From: Terrilactibacillus sp. S3-3
GTDB lineage: Bacteria > Bacillota > Bacilli > Bacillales > Sporolactobacillaceae
Direction of reading: 5' to 3'
Assembly: GCA_030437565.1 (NCBI GenBank)
Contig: CP129291.1
Span: 1,426,001-1,490,000 of the forward strand
Length of the DNA stretch: 64,000 nucleotides
The notes under the pieces were generated by a model that searched no databases, was not told where the DNA came from, and saw only the letters and a list, made by a program, of their open reading frames with translations. Both the position numbers and the translations under genes were made by a program. Below, piece by piece: positions 1-11,216 of this stretch (position 1 is its first letter; each line of letters opens with the position of its first letter).

Positions 1-385
1 GAAGCCCTTGGCTATAATGACTCCGAAAGTATACTGCGGGCGGTGTTTGAAGAAAAGGGAGACATCAGCGCTGAAGATGTTTTTAACTGCGCTAAAAAAG
101 GCGATTCTCTCTCGGCAGCAGTCGTTGATAAAGCGGCCTGCTATTTGGGATACGCTTTAGCGGCGGCCTCAATGGTGAACAATCCCGATAAGGTTGTTTT
201 AGGAGGCGGTGTGTCTCAAGCGGGAGATATGCTGCTTCGTCCGGTCATTCACTATTTTAAAAGATATTCTTTGCCAAAAGTCTTTGGCCGTTCAGATTGT
301 GACCGCAAAGTTAGGAAACGACGCCGGCGTGATAGGCGGCGCCTGGCTGGCCAAAACAAAGATCACGGGAGTCCGTCAGGCCTGA
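1..385 (+). CDS. glcK: ROK-family glucokinase, C-terminal part (cut by window start)
   Basis: The frame is open from base 1, so the 5' part lies outside the window. ROK glucokinases phosphorylate glucose to glucose-6-phosphate in the cytoplasm. The visible part has a VVLGGGVSQAG segment, typical of the C-terminal ROK lobe, and an ending LGNDAGVIGGAWLAK that matches ROK C-termini. The ending is in another frame than the start: the shift lies near 300-304, so the natural stop is TGA at 383-385, not the stop at 456. In Bacillus the order glcK, then a gamma-D-glutamyl endopeptidase, then a YqgX hydrolase is conserved, and the same order follows here. Its product would feed the glycogen genes downstream. 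Confidence 0.88.
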
Positions 386-468
386 CCCGTCCCCTTGCCC
401 CCCCTCCTCATATTTTTAACGGTATTCATCATAGAATGAAAGATAAGCAGGCTTGAGGAGGTGGCAAT

Positions 469-1665
469 ATGAAAGTTCAGGCAAGAAAAGGAGATACGTT
501 CTGGTATTACAGCAGGCTGTTTGACGTCCCGTTACCGTTCATTGCCGGCAGCAACCGCGGTCATGATCCGGAACGACTTGAACCCGGGCAAACGATTCAT
601 ATTCCCGGTTTTCTGAAACGGACTCATTATGCTGATCATGACGACACTTTTTGGTCGATTGCGACCCAAAGAGGGATTGCACTCGATGCCCTTGTTCTGC
701 TTAATCCCGACTTGAATCCTCACCATTTGCATGAAGGCGATGGGATTAAACTGCCGGTCAGGGCTGCAAAAAAGGTGGTTCAGCGGAAGAAAAGTTATGT
801 TATGATCATACCGCACTTGTGAACGATTTAAAACGGTTGAAGGTCATTTATCCCTTTATAGAGCAAAGGAAGATTGGCGAGAGTGCGGAAGGCAAACCTA
901 TTTATGAGGTAAGAGTGGGAAAAGGGAGGAAAAAAGTGCACGTCAACGGCGCCATCCATGCCAATGAATGGATCACATCCGCCGTCATCATGACTTTTCT
1001 AAACGACTATTTACTTTCGTTAACCAACCGGCAAACAATTCGCGGGCTAAACGCCGCTATATTTTATGACAATGTCAGCCTGTCACTTGTACCTATGCTC
1101 AATCCGGACGGCGTCGATCTCGTGGTACACGGTGCGCCAAAAGATGCGGAAAAGCGAAAGGGACTGATCGCTCTGAATAAAGGTCGGACTGATTTTCGCG
1201 ACTGGAAGGCCAACATTCGCGGCGTTGACTTAAACGATCAATTTCCCGCCAAGTGGAAGGAAGAAAAAGAGATGCGGGAAAGTAAACCGGGGGCCAAGAG
1301 ATTTCGGCGGTTCGGAGCCATTAACCGAGCCAGAAGCAAAGGCGCTTGCCGTGCTGACAAAAAGTGAGCAGTTTGATCGCGTCCTTGCTTTTCATACTCA
1401 GGGCGAGGAGATCTATTGGGGATTTGAAGGCTATGAACCGAAGGAGACAGAGACACTTGTTAAAGAATTTTCGCGAGTGAGCGGGTACAAACCCGAGCGT
1501 TATGTTGAAAGCTTTGCCGGATACAAGGATTGGTTTGAGCAGGAGTGGAGAAAGCCGGGGTTTACGGTAGAACTGGGAAAAGGCAAAAATCCGCTGCCGA
1601 TGTCACAGTTTCCCGAAATCTACCAAAAAAGTTTAGGCATTTTCCTAGCAAGCTTATATATGTGA
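469..1665 (+). CDS. LysM / M14 family gamma-D-glutamyl-diamino acid endopeptidase (two frameshifts)
   Basis: This is a peptidoglycan endopeptidase of the endopeptidase I type, a zinc M14 carboxypeptidase fold preceded by wall-binding LysM repeats. Residues 1-105 hold two LysM-like units (GDTFWYYSRLFDVP and DDTFWSIATQRGIALDAL, each followed by an N-P/G-Q turn). The catalytic part shows the zinc motif HANE, the substrate motif VPMLNPDG, HTQGEEIYW with the third zinc histidine, and FTVELGKG with the general-base Glu. The frame changes in the A-run at about 768-773 (LysM part to YDHTALVNDLK) and in the G-run at about 1290 (to PRDFGGSEP). AGGAGGTGG at 455-463 supports the ATG at 469. It lies where yqgT lies in Bacillus. 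Confidence 0.85.
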
Positions 1666-1892
1666 GGGTTAAGAAAGATAAATATTGGCAAGAGGGCAAT
1701 CTGCAACTTAAGGGCTCGGCACCGCCAAGTTTTCTTTATACTTTAAAAAGATTAAAAATCAGCGGAATAAAGTATAAGTGCAGCTAGGCTCTCTGTCGGC
1801 GCCTGCGGCTTGCCATCGCCAAGTTTTCTTTTTTTAATTTTGGACATGCTGCAGCAGTATTTAATAAAGAGATATCCAGGATGGAGGTGAGA

Positions 1893-2524
1893 ATGATGCG
1901 ATGGACAAAATGTCCTGTAGGGCCGATTCAAGCAAACTGTTATATTCTTGAAAACGAAGAAAAAGAAGCCTTGATCATTGACCCGGGGGCGGAGAGCGAA
2001 AAAAAATTTTTTCGATTGTTGAGGAAAAATCGCTGCGTCCGCTTGCCGTCTTGTTAACACATGCTCACTTTGATCACATCGGCGCACTGGATGCAGTGAG
2101 AGAAAAATGGTCGATCCCCGCTTATCTTCATGAAAACGAAGCGGAATGGCCGAGTGATCCGGAAAAGAACGGTTCGGCCCATTTTCCAATGGGGCCGGAT
2201 GTATTGGTGCGGCCGGCAGAGAAGATCATTTGTGAGGAAGGGGAAATAGCCATCGGTTCGTTTCGATTCAATGTACTGACGACGCCGGGCCCCCCGGGTG
2301 GTTTATCCTTTTTCTTTAAAGATGGAGGTGTGGTTTTTTCCGGTGACGCCCTGTTTTACGGCAGCATCGGCCGCACCGATTTGTATGGCGGCGATGCCGG
2401 TCAATTGATAGCCAGTATTGAGGAAAAACTTTTCTCTTTGCCGGAAGACACGATCGTATGTTCAGGCCACGGAATGGAGACGACGATCAAGCAGGAAATG
2501 GAAACAAATCCTTTTTTGGCATAG
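1893..2524 (+). CDS. metallo-beta-lactamase fold hydrolase (YqgX/GloB-like), frameshifted
   Basis: Glyoxalase II-like hydrolase of about 210 residues. The zinc motif THAHFDHIGAL, the loop FSGDALF, and the terminal SGHG are all present. The N-terminus (MMRWTKCPVGPIQANCYIL) is in another frame; the shift is in the AAAAAAATTTTTT stretch at about 2005-2017. GGAGGTGAG precedes the ATG. An oddity: where the family has TPGHTPG, with a zinc-binding His, this sequence reads TPGPPGG and is one residue shorter, so the ligand is missing. Either the call of a GC-rich run is wrong or the enzyme has lost this ligand. Position after the endopeptidase matches yqgX in Bacillus. Confidence 0.82.
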
Positions 2525-2593
2525 AAGAAAGAACCGTGTGCTCTTCTCTGACATAGATTGAAATGGAGGACATTTGTCAAAGGAGAGTCATAG

Positions 2594-3310
2594 GTGAATG
2601 AGCATAAATACATCAATTTTTTGGCTAAATTAGGGATTGGCAGTGCACATCCCGGCGGAAGGCCGCTGACCGCGGCAATACTTAGGGATGCCGCTATCAT
2701 TCCGGGAGAAAAGGTTTTGGACGTTGGCTGCGGAACGGGAGAGACATCGATTTATCTTGCCGAAAAATATCACGCCGATGTCACCGCAATAGATTTACAT
2801 CCTAAGATGGTGAGTTATGCCAAAAAGCGGGCACTGGCAGCTAACGGGATGCTCACGGTCATGCAGGCTGACGCTGAACAGCTGCCTTTTCCAGGTGAAC
2901 AGTTTGATATGATCTTATCGGAATCGGTGACGGCATTTACTCATATTGAGGTCACGCTTCAAGAATATTATCGTGTATTAAAACAGGGGGGGCGGCTCTT
3001 TGCGATTGAAATGACAATTGAAGAACCGCTGCCCGCATCCTCACAGGAAGAAATTAAGGCCTTATATGGCGTCAAAAAGTTGTTGACTGAAGATGAATGG
3101 CACCTGCGTTTTCAGCAAGCCGGTTTTTCAGAAACGGCGGCTTTTCAAGAACAGGATTTTTATGCCAAAGCGGGCGCCGATCCGCTCCCAACTTATCAGT
3201 TGACAAATGATATTGATGAGGAAGCCCTAGACGTCTGGCTTAATCATTTACAAATCATGGATAAATATAAAGACTTGCTTAGCTACCGGATTTATGAAGT
3301 AAGAAAATAA
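2594..3310 (+). CDS. class I SAM-dependent methyltransferase
   Basis: Intact 238-residue gene with a GTG start 8 bases after AAAGGAGAG. Motif I is VLDVGCGTGETS at about residues 40-51, followed by the acidic AIDLHP strand end and MQADAEQLPFP, the pattern of UbiE/Methyltransf_11 proteins acting on small molecules. The substrate cannot be told from the sequence. It is one of the few genes here without a frameshift. No clear partner gene: it is alone between the hydrolase and the glycogen region. Confidence 0.85.
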   Translation: MNEHKYINFLAKLGIGSAHPGGRPLTAAILRDAAIIPGEKVLDVGCGTGETSIYLAEKYHADVTAIDLHPKMVSYAKKRALAANGMLTVMQADAEQLPFPGEQFDMILSESVTAFTHIEVTLQEYYRVLKQGGRLFAIEMTIEEPLPASSQEEIKALYGVKKLLTEDEWHLRFQQAGFSETAAFQEQDFYAKAGADPLPTYQLTNDIDEEALDVWLNHLQIMDKYKDLLSYRIYEVRK

Positions 3311-3359
3311 TGGGGTGCAAAAAAGGCCCAATTTTAGTTCCCCGAATATTGAAAGTAAA

Positions 3360-3385
3360 GGACGGGGGCGGCTGTGCCCCCGCCT
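3360..3385. terminator. GC-rich hairpin behind the methyltransferase gene
   Basis: The arms GGGGGC and GCCCCC around GGCTGT form a short strong stem. A T-run follows only some 20 bases later, so a role as terminator is tentative. Confidence 0.35.
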
Positions 3386-3763
3386 CGGGTTTGCCAAAAT
3401 AAGTTTTTTAGGCGCCGCTGCCATTCAAGATGTCGGGGGTTTTTTTTTGTGCTTAAGCTGGCTTGACCGCGGGTGAAAGACGGAAAACGGCTGAAGGCTG
3501 CACAAAACTCAGATTGCAGACGGATCTTGAATGCCGAAAAATGTTTTTTAAGGAATCGAGAAAACTTGTTACATAGGTCACAAAAAATTTGAAATCGGAC
3601 AATGTTTTGCATTATGCTATAATCAGGGTAATAAAAACCATCTGCAAATCATGAGCTTTATTGTCTTTATACATTATTATTTTTGGGTGGTTGCTGAGCC
3701 AAAAAGCCGACAGCTACATAAAATAAATATTATAGATATTTTATGTCCCCTTGAAAAACGCAG

Positions 3764-3777
3764 TGAAAGCGCTTTAA
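3764..3777. promoter_or_regulatory. cre-like CcpA operator (TGAAAGCGCTTTAA)
   Basis: Matches the catabolite-responsive element consensus TGWNANCGNTNWCA at 13 of 14 positions (A instead of C at position 13). It lies about 100 bases before the GH15 gene, a carbohydrate gene, which fits carbon-catabolite control. Whether it represses or activates is unknown. Confidence 0.5.
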
Positions 3778-3878
3778 TCATGGGCGAACTGACGTTATAT
3801 AAATTGGAAAAAGGTATATAAAATGAGGGGTTTGTCAAGAATGAAAATACGTTAAAGAGCAATGGAGGTGTTTATGAA

Positions 3879-4914
3879 ATGTATGATAAAAAAGCGATTC
3901 AAGTTCTGGATCGGATGCGTCTTCCCAATGGTGCTTACACGGCAAGCCTTTCACACGATTATAATTATGTTTGGATTCGAGACGTTGTCTACACTGTCCT
4001 GCCTTTTATGTATACACCATCGGAGCGCTTTGAAAAAGCCTTCCATGCCCTGTTTGATCTTTTCTTACGATACGAATGGAAAATAGATATTCATACACAT
4101 AAAAAGCCGGTCTACCTTTTTGAATATATTCATGCCCGTTATTCGAGGGAATTAACAGAGCTTAATGAAGAATGGGGTCATGCACAGAATGACGCGATTG
4201 GCGCTTTTCTTTGGGCGGTGGGCGAAGGTCATCGTTACGGCCAAAAAGTGATCAGAAACAAAAAAGATTTAAGAATTTTGCAAAAGCTAGTATCTTCTTG
4301 AGTGTTTAGAATATTGGAAGGCAGCGGACAACGGCATGTGGGAAGAAAATATGGAGGTCCATGCTTCAAGTGTCGGAGCGTGTGTCGCCGGATTGAACGC
4401 CGTCAAAATGCTTGTCAATGTTAAAGATGAACTCATTCAAAAAGGGGAGGAAACACTGCGAGCGCTCCTTCCAAGAGAAAGCAAGTCAAAAGATACGGAT
4501 CTGGCCTTATTGTCGCTGATTTTTCCATATCGAACCATTCCGCGTGATATGGCATTGGACATTTTACAAAATGTGACACTTAGGCTTGAGCGGACTTATG
4601 GGTGTATTCGCTATAAAAACGATCGGTATTATAATCAAGGGAGCGAAGCGGAATGGTGCTTTGGCTTCCCGTGGATCGGTTTGTGCTATCTTGAGCTTGG
4701 CATGCTTGATAAGGCGGTGGAATATCTGGAAAAGACGAAGCGGATTGTTCCGGAAAACTGGGAAGTGCCGGAATTGTATATCGGCGGAAAAAATGTGCCC
4801 AATGTCAATACACCGCTGGCATGGGCGGTTTCGATGTCCTATTTATTTTTTAAAAAGATGGACGATGCGGCCTTTCAAGGAAAGAAGATCAAGCAAGTGG
4901 TTAGTGACAAATAA
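3879..4914 (+). CDS. glycoside hydrolase family 15-like protein (glucoamylase / glucodextranase fold), frameshifted
   Basis: Product of about 345 residues with an alpha/alpha-barrel character. HDYNYVWIRDVVYTVLPF and WEENMEVHASSVGACVAGL resemble the catalytic helices of GH15 enzymes and phosphorylase-kinase-like domains; QGSEAEWCFGFPWIGLCYLELG is also conserved in such proteins. The likely role is release of glucose from alpha-glucans. The frame changes at about 4288, where YLLECLEYWKAADNGMWEEN restores continuity. GGAGGTG at 3864-3870 supports ATG 3879; ATG 3874 is in the wrong frame. It stands alone between a cre box and its own terminator, just before the glg operon, pointing to glycogen or maltodextrin use. 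Confidence 0.68.
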
Positions 4915-4937
4915 TCATAATCATCCCTTCGTTTTTA

Positions 4938-4978
4938 CCCATTTCACAAATTAGAACTTGTGAAATGGGCATTTTTTT
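4938..4978 (+). terminator. Rho-independent terminator after the GH15 gene
   Basis: Perfect 12-bp stem CCCATTTCACAA / TTGTGAAATGGG with an 8-base loop, followed by GCATTTTTTT. Confidence 0.92.
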
Positions 4979-4993
4979 GTTTGTCCCGCATTA

Positions 4994-5064
4994 ACGGGCA
5001 GTAAGCCTCCCACCTCAAGGCTTCAATGAAATCGAAGAAGCATAGGCGGGAGACAACTGCCCGT
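4994..5064. mobile_element. solitary IS200/IS605-type end (palindrome-associated remnant)
   Basis: Long imperfect palindrome: ACGGGCAGT (4994-5002) pairs with ACTGCCCGT (5056-5064), CTCCCACC with GGCGGGAG inside it, and GCTTC with GAAGAAGC at the top. Read on the minus strand, GAGGTGGGAGGCTTACTGCC resembles the end of the IscB element at 38887-38912 (GAGGTGGGAGACTCCCTGCC). No transposase is next to it, so it is probably a stranded end of an IS605-group element. Confidence 0.45.
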
Positions 5065-5332
5065 AAAAGCCCGATTGATTGAAGTTTCACTTTATTTTTC
5101 TTAAAAATGTATGATTAATTTCAAAAAAATGGGGTATTGAATGATTAAATAAGGTTCGTTTAAAAGTAATGGTTCTTTCCGACTTTAGCTTGATTATATA
5201 ATCATTTAACAAAATTTACGGTATGTTAAAAAAATTATGTCAATAAATAAGTTATTGTTGGAGGATTTGTCACTTTTTTATTGAATATCTTAATATATCT
5301 GCTTTTGGAAAGGTGCGAATGGGGGTGTTTGT

Positions 5333-7280
5333 GTGAAAGAAACGATGGAATATTTGTCGGACATTAATCCAAGTGATTTTGATTTGTATCTTTTCCACGA
5401 AGGCACGCTTTATGAGAGTTATAAAATGCTCGGAGCACATTTTGTCAATAATCGGGATGTGGACGGGGTGCGGTTTGCGGTATGGGCGCCGAATGCGCGG
5501 AGGGTCTCCGTTGTCGGAGATTTTAATCAATGGGACGGAACTCGGCACAGGATGGAACGAATCGGCCAGCATGGCGTTTGGGTGCTGTTTGTTCCGGGGC
5601 TTGCCGAAGGCGAACTGTATAAGTATGAAATTGAGACGCCCTCCAATCAAATCACCCTTAAAGCCGATCCGTTTGCATTCTTTTCGGAAATACGCCCGAA
5701 AACGGCTTCCCGCGTTTATAATTTGGACAAGTATGACTGGCAGGACAACAAATGGATGAGGGAGAGGGACAGGAAGGACAGCTATCATACCGATGCTTGT
5801 CTATGAATGCCATCTCGGTTCATGGAAGAAGAAAGAAAACGGCGATCTTTATTCTTATCGCGAGTTAGCCGACGAAATGGTCGATTATGTGAAAGACCAC
5901 GGTTTTACACATATTGAAATCATGCCGATTATGGAGCACCCTTTTGATCGGTCTTGGGGTTATCAAATTACAGGCTACTATTCGGCGACAAGCCGCTACG
6001 GCCGTCCCGAAGACCTGATGTACTTTATTGACTCCTGCCACCAAAAAGGGATCGGCGTGATTTTAGACTGGGTGCCCGTCCACTTCTGTAAAGACGCTCA
6101 TGGCCTGGGCCGTTTTGACGGGACGCCTTTATTTGAACCCGGCGACCCGAAGATGATGGAACGCCCGCTTTGGGGAACCTACAATTTTGATTTTGCCAAA
6201 CCTGAAGTGGTGAGTTTTCTGATTTCAAATGCTGTTTTTTGGATGGAGAAATACCATGTCGACGGCTTTCGCATCGATGCTGTTTCATCAATGATCTACT
6301 TAAATCACGATAATCATCTGCCGTTTCCGCTGAAAAATAAAGATGGCGGCGAAGAGAATCTCGAAGCGATCGCTTTTTTGAAAAAACTCAATGAAGTGGT
6401 GTTCAACAAGTTTCCAAGCGCTCTGATGATGGCCGAGGAGGCCACCGATTGGCCGCTGGTCACCGCTCCGACAAACGATGGGGGCCTTGGATTTAATTTT
6501 AAGTGGAATATGGGCTGGACGAACGATATTTTGCGTTATATGAAATTTGATGTTAATGAAAGAGGCCATCATCACAATCTGTTGACTTTCTCGTTTTTCT
6601 ATGCTTTTTCGGAAAATTTTGTACTCTCATTTTCGCACGATGAGGTGGTGTACGGCAAGCGATCGCTGCTTAACAAAATGCCGGGGGACTACTGGCAAAA
6701 GTTTGCTAATTTGCGCCTGCTCTATGCTTATTTCATCACTCATCCCGGGAAAAAGCTCATTTTTATGGGCGGCGAATTTGCCCAGTTTGATGAATGGAAG
6801 GATCTCACACAATTGGATTGGAATCTTTTAGATTTCGATTCGCATGCCAAGTTTCATCAATACTTTATTGAATTAAATAAATTTTATAATGAGACATCAT
6901 GTTTGTGGAGATTGGATCACGAAATGGAGGGATTTGAATGGATTGATCCTCATAATACAGAACAAAGCATCATAATTTTTATTAGGAAAGGAAAACGGAA
7001 GGGAGATTACTGCATCGTCGTTTGCAATTTTTCGGCCGATGTTTATCATCAATTCCGGATTGGCGTGCCATCGCTTGGAAAATATATTGAAGTTTTCAAT
7101 AGCGACGGCGAGGCTTTTGGCGGCTCGGGTCAATGCAATGTCGAGGCAATCAGCGTTGAAAAGCAGCCATACCATAACCAACGTTACAGCATGGAAATTA
7201 CGGTCCCCCCTCTAGGGGCGGCCATCTTCATGAAGCAAACGAAAAAGCGGAGGAGGGAAGTGTCTCATCATGGCATCTAA
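5333..7280 (+). CDS. glgB: 1,4-alpha-glucan branching enzyme GlgB
   Basis: Makes alpha-1,6 branches in glycogen. The N-terminal CBM48 domain ([24 protein letters not shown]) is followed by a GH13 barrel with [11 protein letters not shown], the nucleophile Asp in [10 protein letters not shown], the acid/base Glu in [10 protein letters not shown] and [10 protein letters not shown] with the transition-state His-Asp. About 648 residues, normal for the family. One frameshift at about 5790 splits it. GTG start behind GGGGG. It is the first gene of glgB-C-D-A; the stop of glgB overlaps the start of glgC. Confidence 0.95.
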
Positions 7281-8427
7281 AAAATGGATTTCAAATGTTA
7301 CTAGCCGGCGGACAAGGAACAAGATTGGGAGAATTGACCACAGCGTTGGCCAAACCTGCGGTGCCTTTCGGAGGAAAATACCGAATCATCGATTTCGCAC
7401 TGAGCAACTGCATGCACTCGGGGATCGACACCGTTGGCGTTTTAACCCAGTACCAGCCTCATTTATTAAATAATTATGTCGGAAATGGAAGAGCGTGGGA
7501 TTTGGATCGCAACTTCGGCGGCGTGTCGGTACTTCCGCCTTATAAAGGAGAAAACGGCGGACAGTGGTATAAAGGCACTGCCAATTCCGTCTATCAAAAC
7601 ATTCAGTTCATCGATCAATATGATCCGGAATATGTCCTGGTTATTTCAGGCGATCACATCTACCAAATGGATTATAATCGATTTCTTGAATTTCATGTCG
7701 AAAGCGGGGCAGATGCATCCATTGCAGTCATCCAAGTGCCTTGGCACGAAGCAAACCGGTTTGGCATCATGGATACCGACGAAACGCATAAAATCGTTGA
7801 ATTTCATGAAAAGCCCAAATTTCCAAAGAGCAACCTTGCTTCTATGGGAGTCTATCTCTTCAATTGGAAAGTATTGCGAAACTATTTGATTCAGGATGAA
7901 CAGGATGTCAATTCTTCAAATGATTTTGGAAAAGACGTGATTCCAAAAATGCTTGAAGATAAGAAAAATCTGTACGCTTATCGGTTCAGCGGTTACTGGA
8001 AGGACGTCGGAACGATTGAAAGCCTTTGGGAAGCCAATATGGACCTTCTGAAAGAAACGCCGCCGCTTAACCTCGATGATCCTGACTGGAGAATATTCTC
8101 CGGGGATGCCAATCATCCGCCGCAATATATTTCCCGGGAAGCGGAAGTCAGACAGTCGCTTGTTAACGAGGGCAGCATGGTTTTCGGCAGAGTGGTGCGA
8201 TCGATTCTGTCTTATAATGTCCATGTTGGCTATGGAACGACAATCAAGGATTCTGTTATCATGCCGAATGTGACAATTGGCAACAATGTCACGATGAAAG
8301 AGCGATTATCGCGAGCGATGTTGTCCTGGAGGACGGTTCGGTGATTGGTTCCTCTGGCTCATCGCAAAATATCACGTTGATTGGCGACAAACAAAGATTG
8401 TCCGCGAATATGCGGGAAGTGCTTTAA
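7270..8427 (+). CDS. glgC: glucose-1-phosphate adenylyltransferase GlgC
   Basis: Makes ADP-glucose, the glycogen precursor. The pyrophosphorylase signature [15 protein letters not shown], the [15 protein letters not shown] segment and [10 protein letters not shown] are present; the C-terminal part is a left-handed beta-helix of hexapeptide repeats. Two frameshifts: after MASKKWIS (about 7294) and near 8298, where the frame [18 protein letters not shown] carries on to the real stop at 8425-8427. AGGAGGGAAG lies ahead of ATG 7270, inside the end of glgB. About 385 residues. Confidence 0.93.
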
Positions 8428-8525
8428 AAATTAAAAGAAAACGCAGGAAAAGTGGGAAGGGCGGAACAGACTGAGTCGAAATTTAAGTGATACCAAATTT
8501 TCTTCATTGACTACACAAGGGGACG

Positions 8526-9639
8526 ATGCTTTTGGACCATGTATTGGGAGTTATAAACCTCGTTAATGAACAGCCTTTTTTAAAAGAATTGACCTCTCAT
8601 CGCTGCTTGGCATCTGTGCCTTTTGGAGGCCGCAATCGCCTGATTGATTTTACCCTATCTAATTTCATTCACGCGCACGTGACACAAGTTGCGATTTTTG
8701 CTAAGGAAAATTATCGATCTGTGATGGATCATTTAGGTTCAGGGAAAGAGTGGGATCTGGATCGCCGCAGCGGCGGACTATTTATTTTGCCTCCATCCAT
8801 GCAGACGAAAAAAAAAGGGGATTTGCAGCAGTTCTATGACCATCTGGATTTTTTTTTCGCCGTGCTCCGGCGGACTATGTGATTATCACACCAGGTTATC
8901 ATGTTTGCAAATTGGATTTCAATGATGTCATTCGGTTCCATAAAAACAATAAATCGGATATTACGGTCGTCTATAAGGATTACAATGGCGAACCGATACA
9001 AAAGCCCATTTATCATAATTGTCTGATTGATGAAGCGGACAATGTCACGGATATCGGGCTCTATACATCCCCGGCGACGGGGGACCCTATTTGCCTCGAA
9101 ACGTATATTCTTTCAAAACAACTATTAATTGATATCATTCAAAAATGCAAAGAAAATGAGGAAGTAGACTTTTTAAAAGACGGAGTCAAGGCGAATCTTC
9201 ACCATTTAAATATTAAAGGTTATCATTTTACGGGCGACATGCCGTTCATTCATTCGATCAGCAGCTATTATGCCGGCAGTCTGGCTTTTCTGAACCAGAA
9301 GTGCTGCATGCTTTTTTCTATGAAAATTGGGATATCTATACGAAAATCAAACATGAGCCGCCGGCCAAATATTCGGCTTTTTCTAAAGTATCGAACGCTC
9401 TGGTGGCCAACGGCTGCGATATAGAGGGCAGTGTGGAAAACAGCATTATTTTCCGCGGTGTCAAAATCAAAAAAAAAGGTGCCGTTGTTAAGAACAGCAT
9501 CATCATGCAGAAAGGGGAAATAGACGAAGGCGCTCACGTCGAAAACGTGATTGCCGATAAGCAGGTTAAGATTACAAAGGACAAAGTGATCATTGGCGAC
9601 CGCCGGCCTGCAGTCATCAAAAAAGGGGAGATTATTTAA
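8526..9639 (+). CDS. glgD: GlgD, GlgC-like regulatory subunit of ADP-glucose pyrophosphorylase
   Basis: Firmicutes pair catalytic GlgC with the paralogous GlgD. It has [36 protein letters not shown] and a C-terminal beta-helix ([20 protein letters not shown]). As expected for GlgD, the GGxGTRL substrate loop is missing at the N-terminus ([18 protein letters not shown] instead). Frameshifts are in the T-run at about 8852 and near 9290 ([15 protein letters not shown]). AAGGGGA precedes ATG 8526. Ends 13 bases before glgA. Confidence 0.92.
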
Positions 9640-9652
9640 CGGAGGGTCATTT

Positions 9653-11166
9653 ATGAACATACTATTTGCAGCACCAGAATGCGCCCCTTTTGTGAAAACC
9701 GGAGGGCTTGGCGATGTCATCGGGGCATTGCCAGGCGCTTTAAAGGATCAAGGCGTGAAAGTGAGTGTAATCCTGCCAAAATATGAAGATCTTCAAGCCA
9801 AGCCATTATAAAGATCAATTCGTTTTCATGAAAAGCATCGACGTCCCTGTCGGCTGGCGGCGTCAGTATTGCGGGATTGAATGCTTCAAAAAAGACGGCA
9901 TCTTGTATTATTTTCTCGATAACGAATACTATTTTAAACGACACGGAAGCTACGGCTATTGGGACGACGGAGAACGCTTCGCTTTTTTCTCCAGGGCGGT
10001 GCTGGAAGCTCTGCCTTATCTTGAGGACAAACCGGACATCATCCATTGCCATGACTGGCAGACCGGCCCGATCAGCGTTCTATTAAGAGCACATTACAAA
10101 ATGCTTCCGTATTATCAAAATATCAAAACAGTGTTTACGATCCACAACTTGCGCTATCAGGGGGTTTTTCCTTATTCGGTTTTATCGGATTTACTGGATT
10201 TAAGCGTTACTTATTTCCAAATGGACGGACTGGAGTTTTATGGAAAGGTCAGTTATCTGAAAGCGGGCCTGGCTTACGCGGATTGCTTGACCACCGTCAG
10301 CGGGACATATGCATGGGAGATCCAGACACCTTATTATGGTGAGCATTTGGACGGTTTTCTACGTTCGAGAAGCCACAATCTCCACGGTATTGTCAACGGC
10401 ATTGATGAACGATCCTATGATCCGGCGAATGACCCCAATCTTTTTGCAGCTTATACGGATTATGAAGGAAAAATGGCGAACAAGGAAAAACTTCAGGAGC
10501 TTCTCCATTTACAGAAGAATCCCGACGTGCCGATTATTTCAATGGTGACACGATTGGTCGAGCAGAAGGGGATTGATTTGGTTCTTCGTGTTTTCCATGA
10601 AATCATGAGTCAAAAAGTGCAGTTTGTCCTGCTTGGGACTGGAGAGACAAAATATGAAGAGGCATTTCGTTATTTAGCTGGGCAATATCCGGGCCGAGTA
10701 TCCATAAATATTCATTTTGACGAGGGCCTGTCGCGTAAGATTTATGCCGGATCGGATGTTTTTCTGATGCCTTCGCAGTTTGAGCCATGCGGCATCGGCC
10801 CAGCTTCTGGCTTTCAGATACGGGACTCTGCCTCTTGTGAGGGAAACAGGCGGCCTTAAGGATACGGTGATTCCTTATAATGAATTCACCGGCGAAGGCA
10901 ACAGCTTTAGTTTCACGAATTACAATGCTCACGATATGCTCTACACGATTGAGCGCACGGTATGGATGTATCATTACCAGCCGGAAAAGTGGAAAGAGCT
11001 GGTTCAAAGAGCAATGCGCCTTGACTTCAGCTGGGCAGCTTCGGCAAAAAAATACAAAGCATTGTATGAATCGCTTCTGCCGAAACTCCCTGATCCGGCA
11101 CCGACAGAGGATGCTCGAAGCGCCGGTAAACAGAAAGTCGCCGAAACGGCAAGCAAGGGTCTTTAA
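9653..11166 (+). CDS. glgA: glycogen synthase GlgA (ADP-glucose, GT5)
   Basis: Elongates the glucan from ADP-glucose. The start has the ADP-glucose-binding KTGGLGDV motif; later come [25 protein letters not shown] and the catalytic [15 protein letters not shown] region. Frameshifts occur at about 9790 (YEDL to [11 protein letters not shown]) and about 10800, so three reading frames carry the protein. GGAGGGTC precedes ATG 9653. The tail after residue 475 ([18 protein letters not shown]) is a low-complexity extension. Last gene of the glg operon. Confidence 0.94.
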
Positions 11167-11170
11167 TAAT

Positions 11171-11216
11171 GAACCGGAGAGAAAAGAATCAATTTTCTCT
11201 CCGGTTCATGTTTTTT
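11171..11216. terminator. bidirectional terminator between glgA and yqzE
   Basis: Perfect 15-bp stem GAACCGGAGAGAAAA / TTTTCTCTCCGGTTC with a 7-base loop and TTTTTT on the plus side. The minus-strand yqzE-like frame ends inside it, so it may serve both converging operons. Confidence 0.93.
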
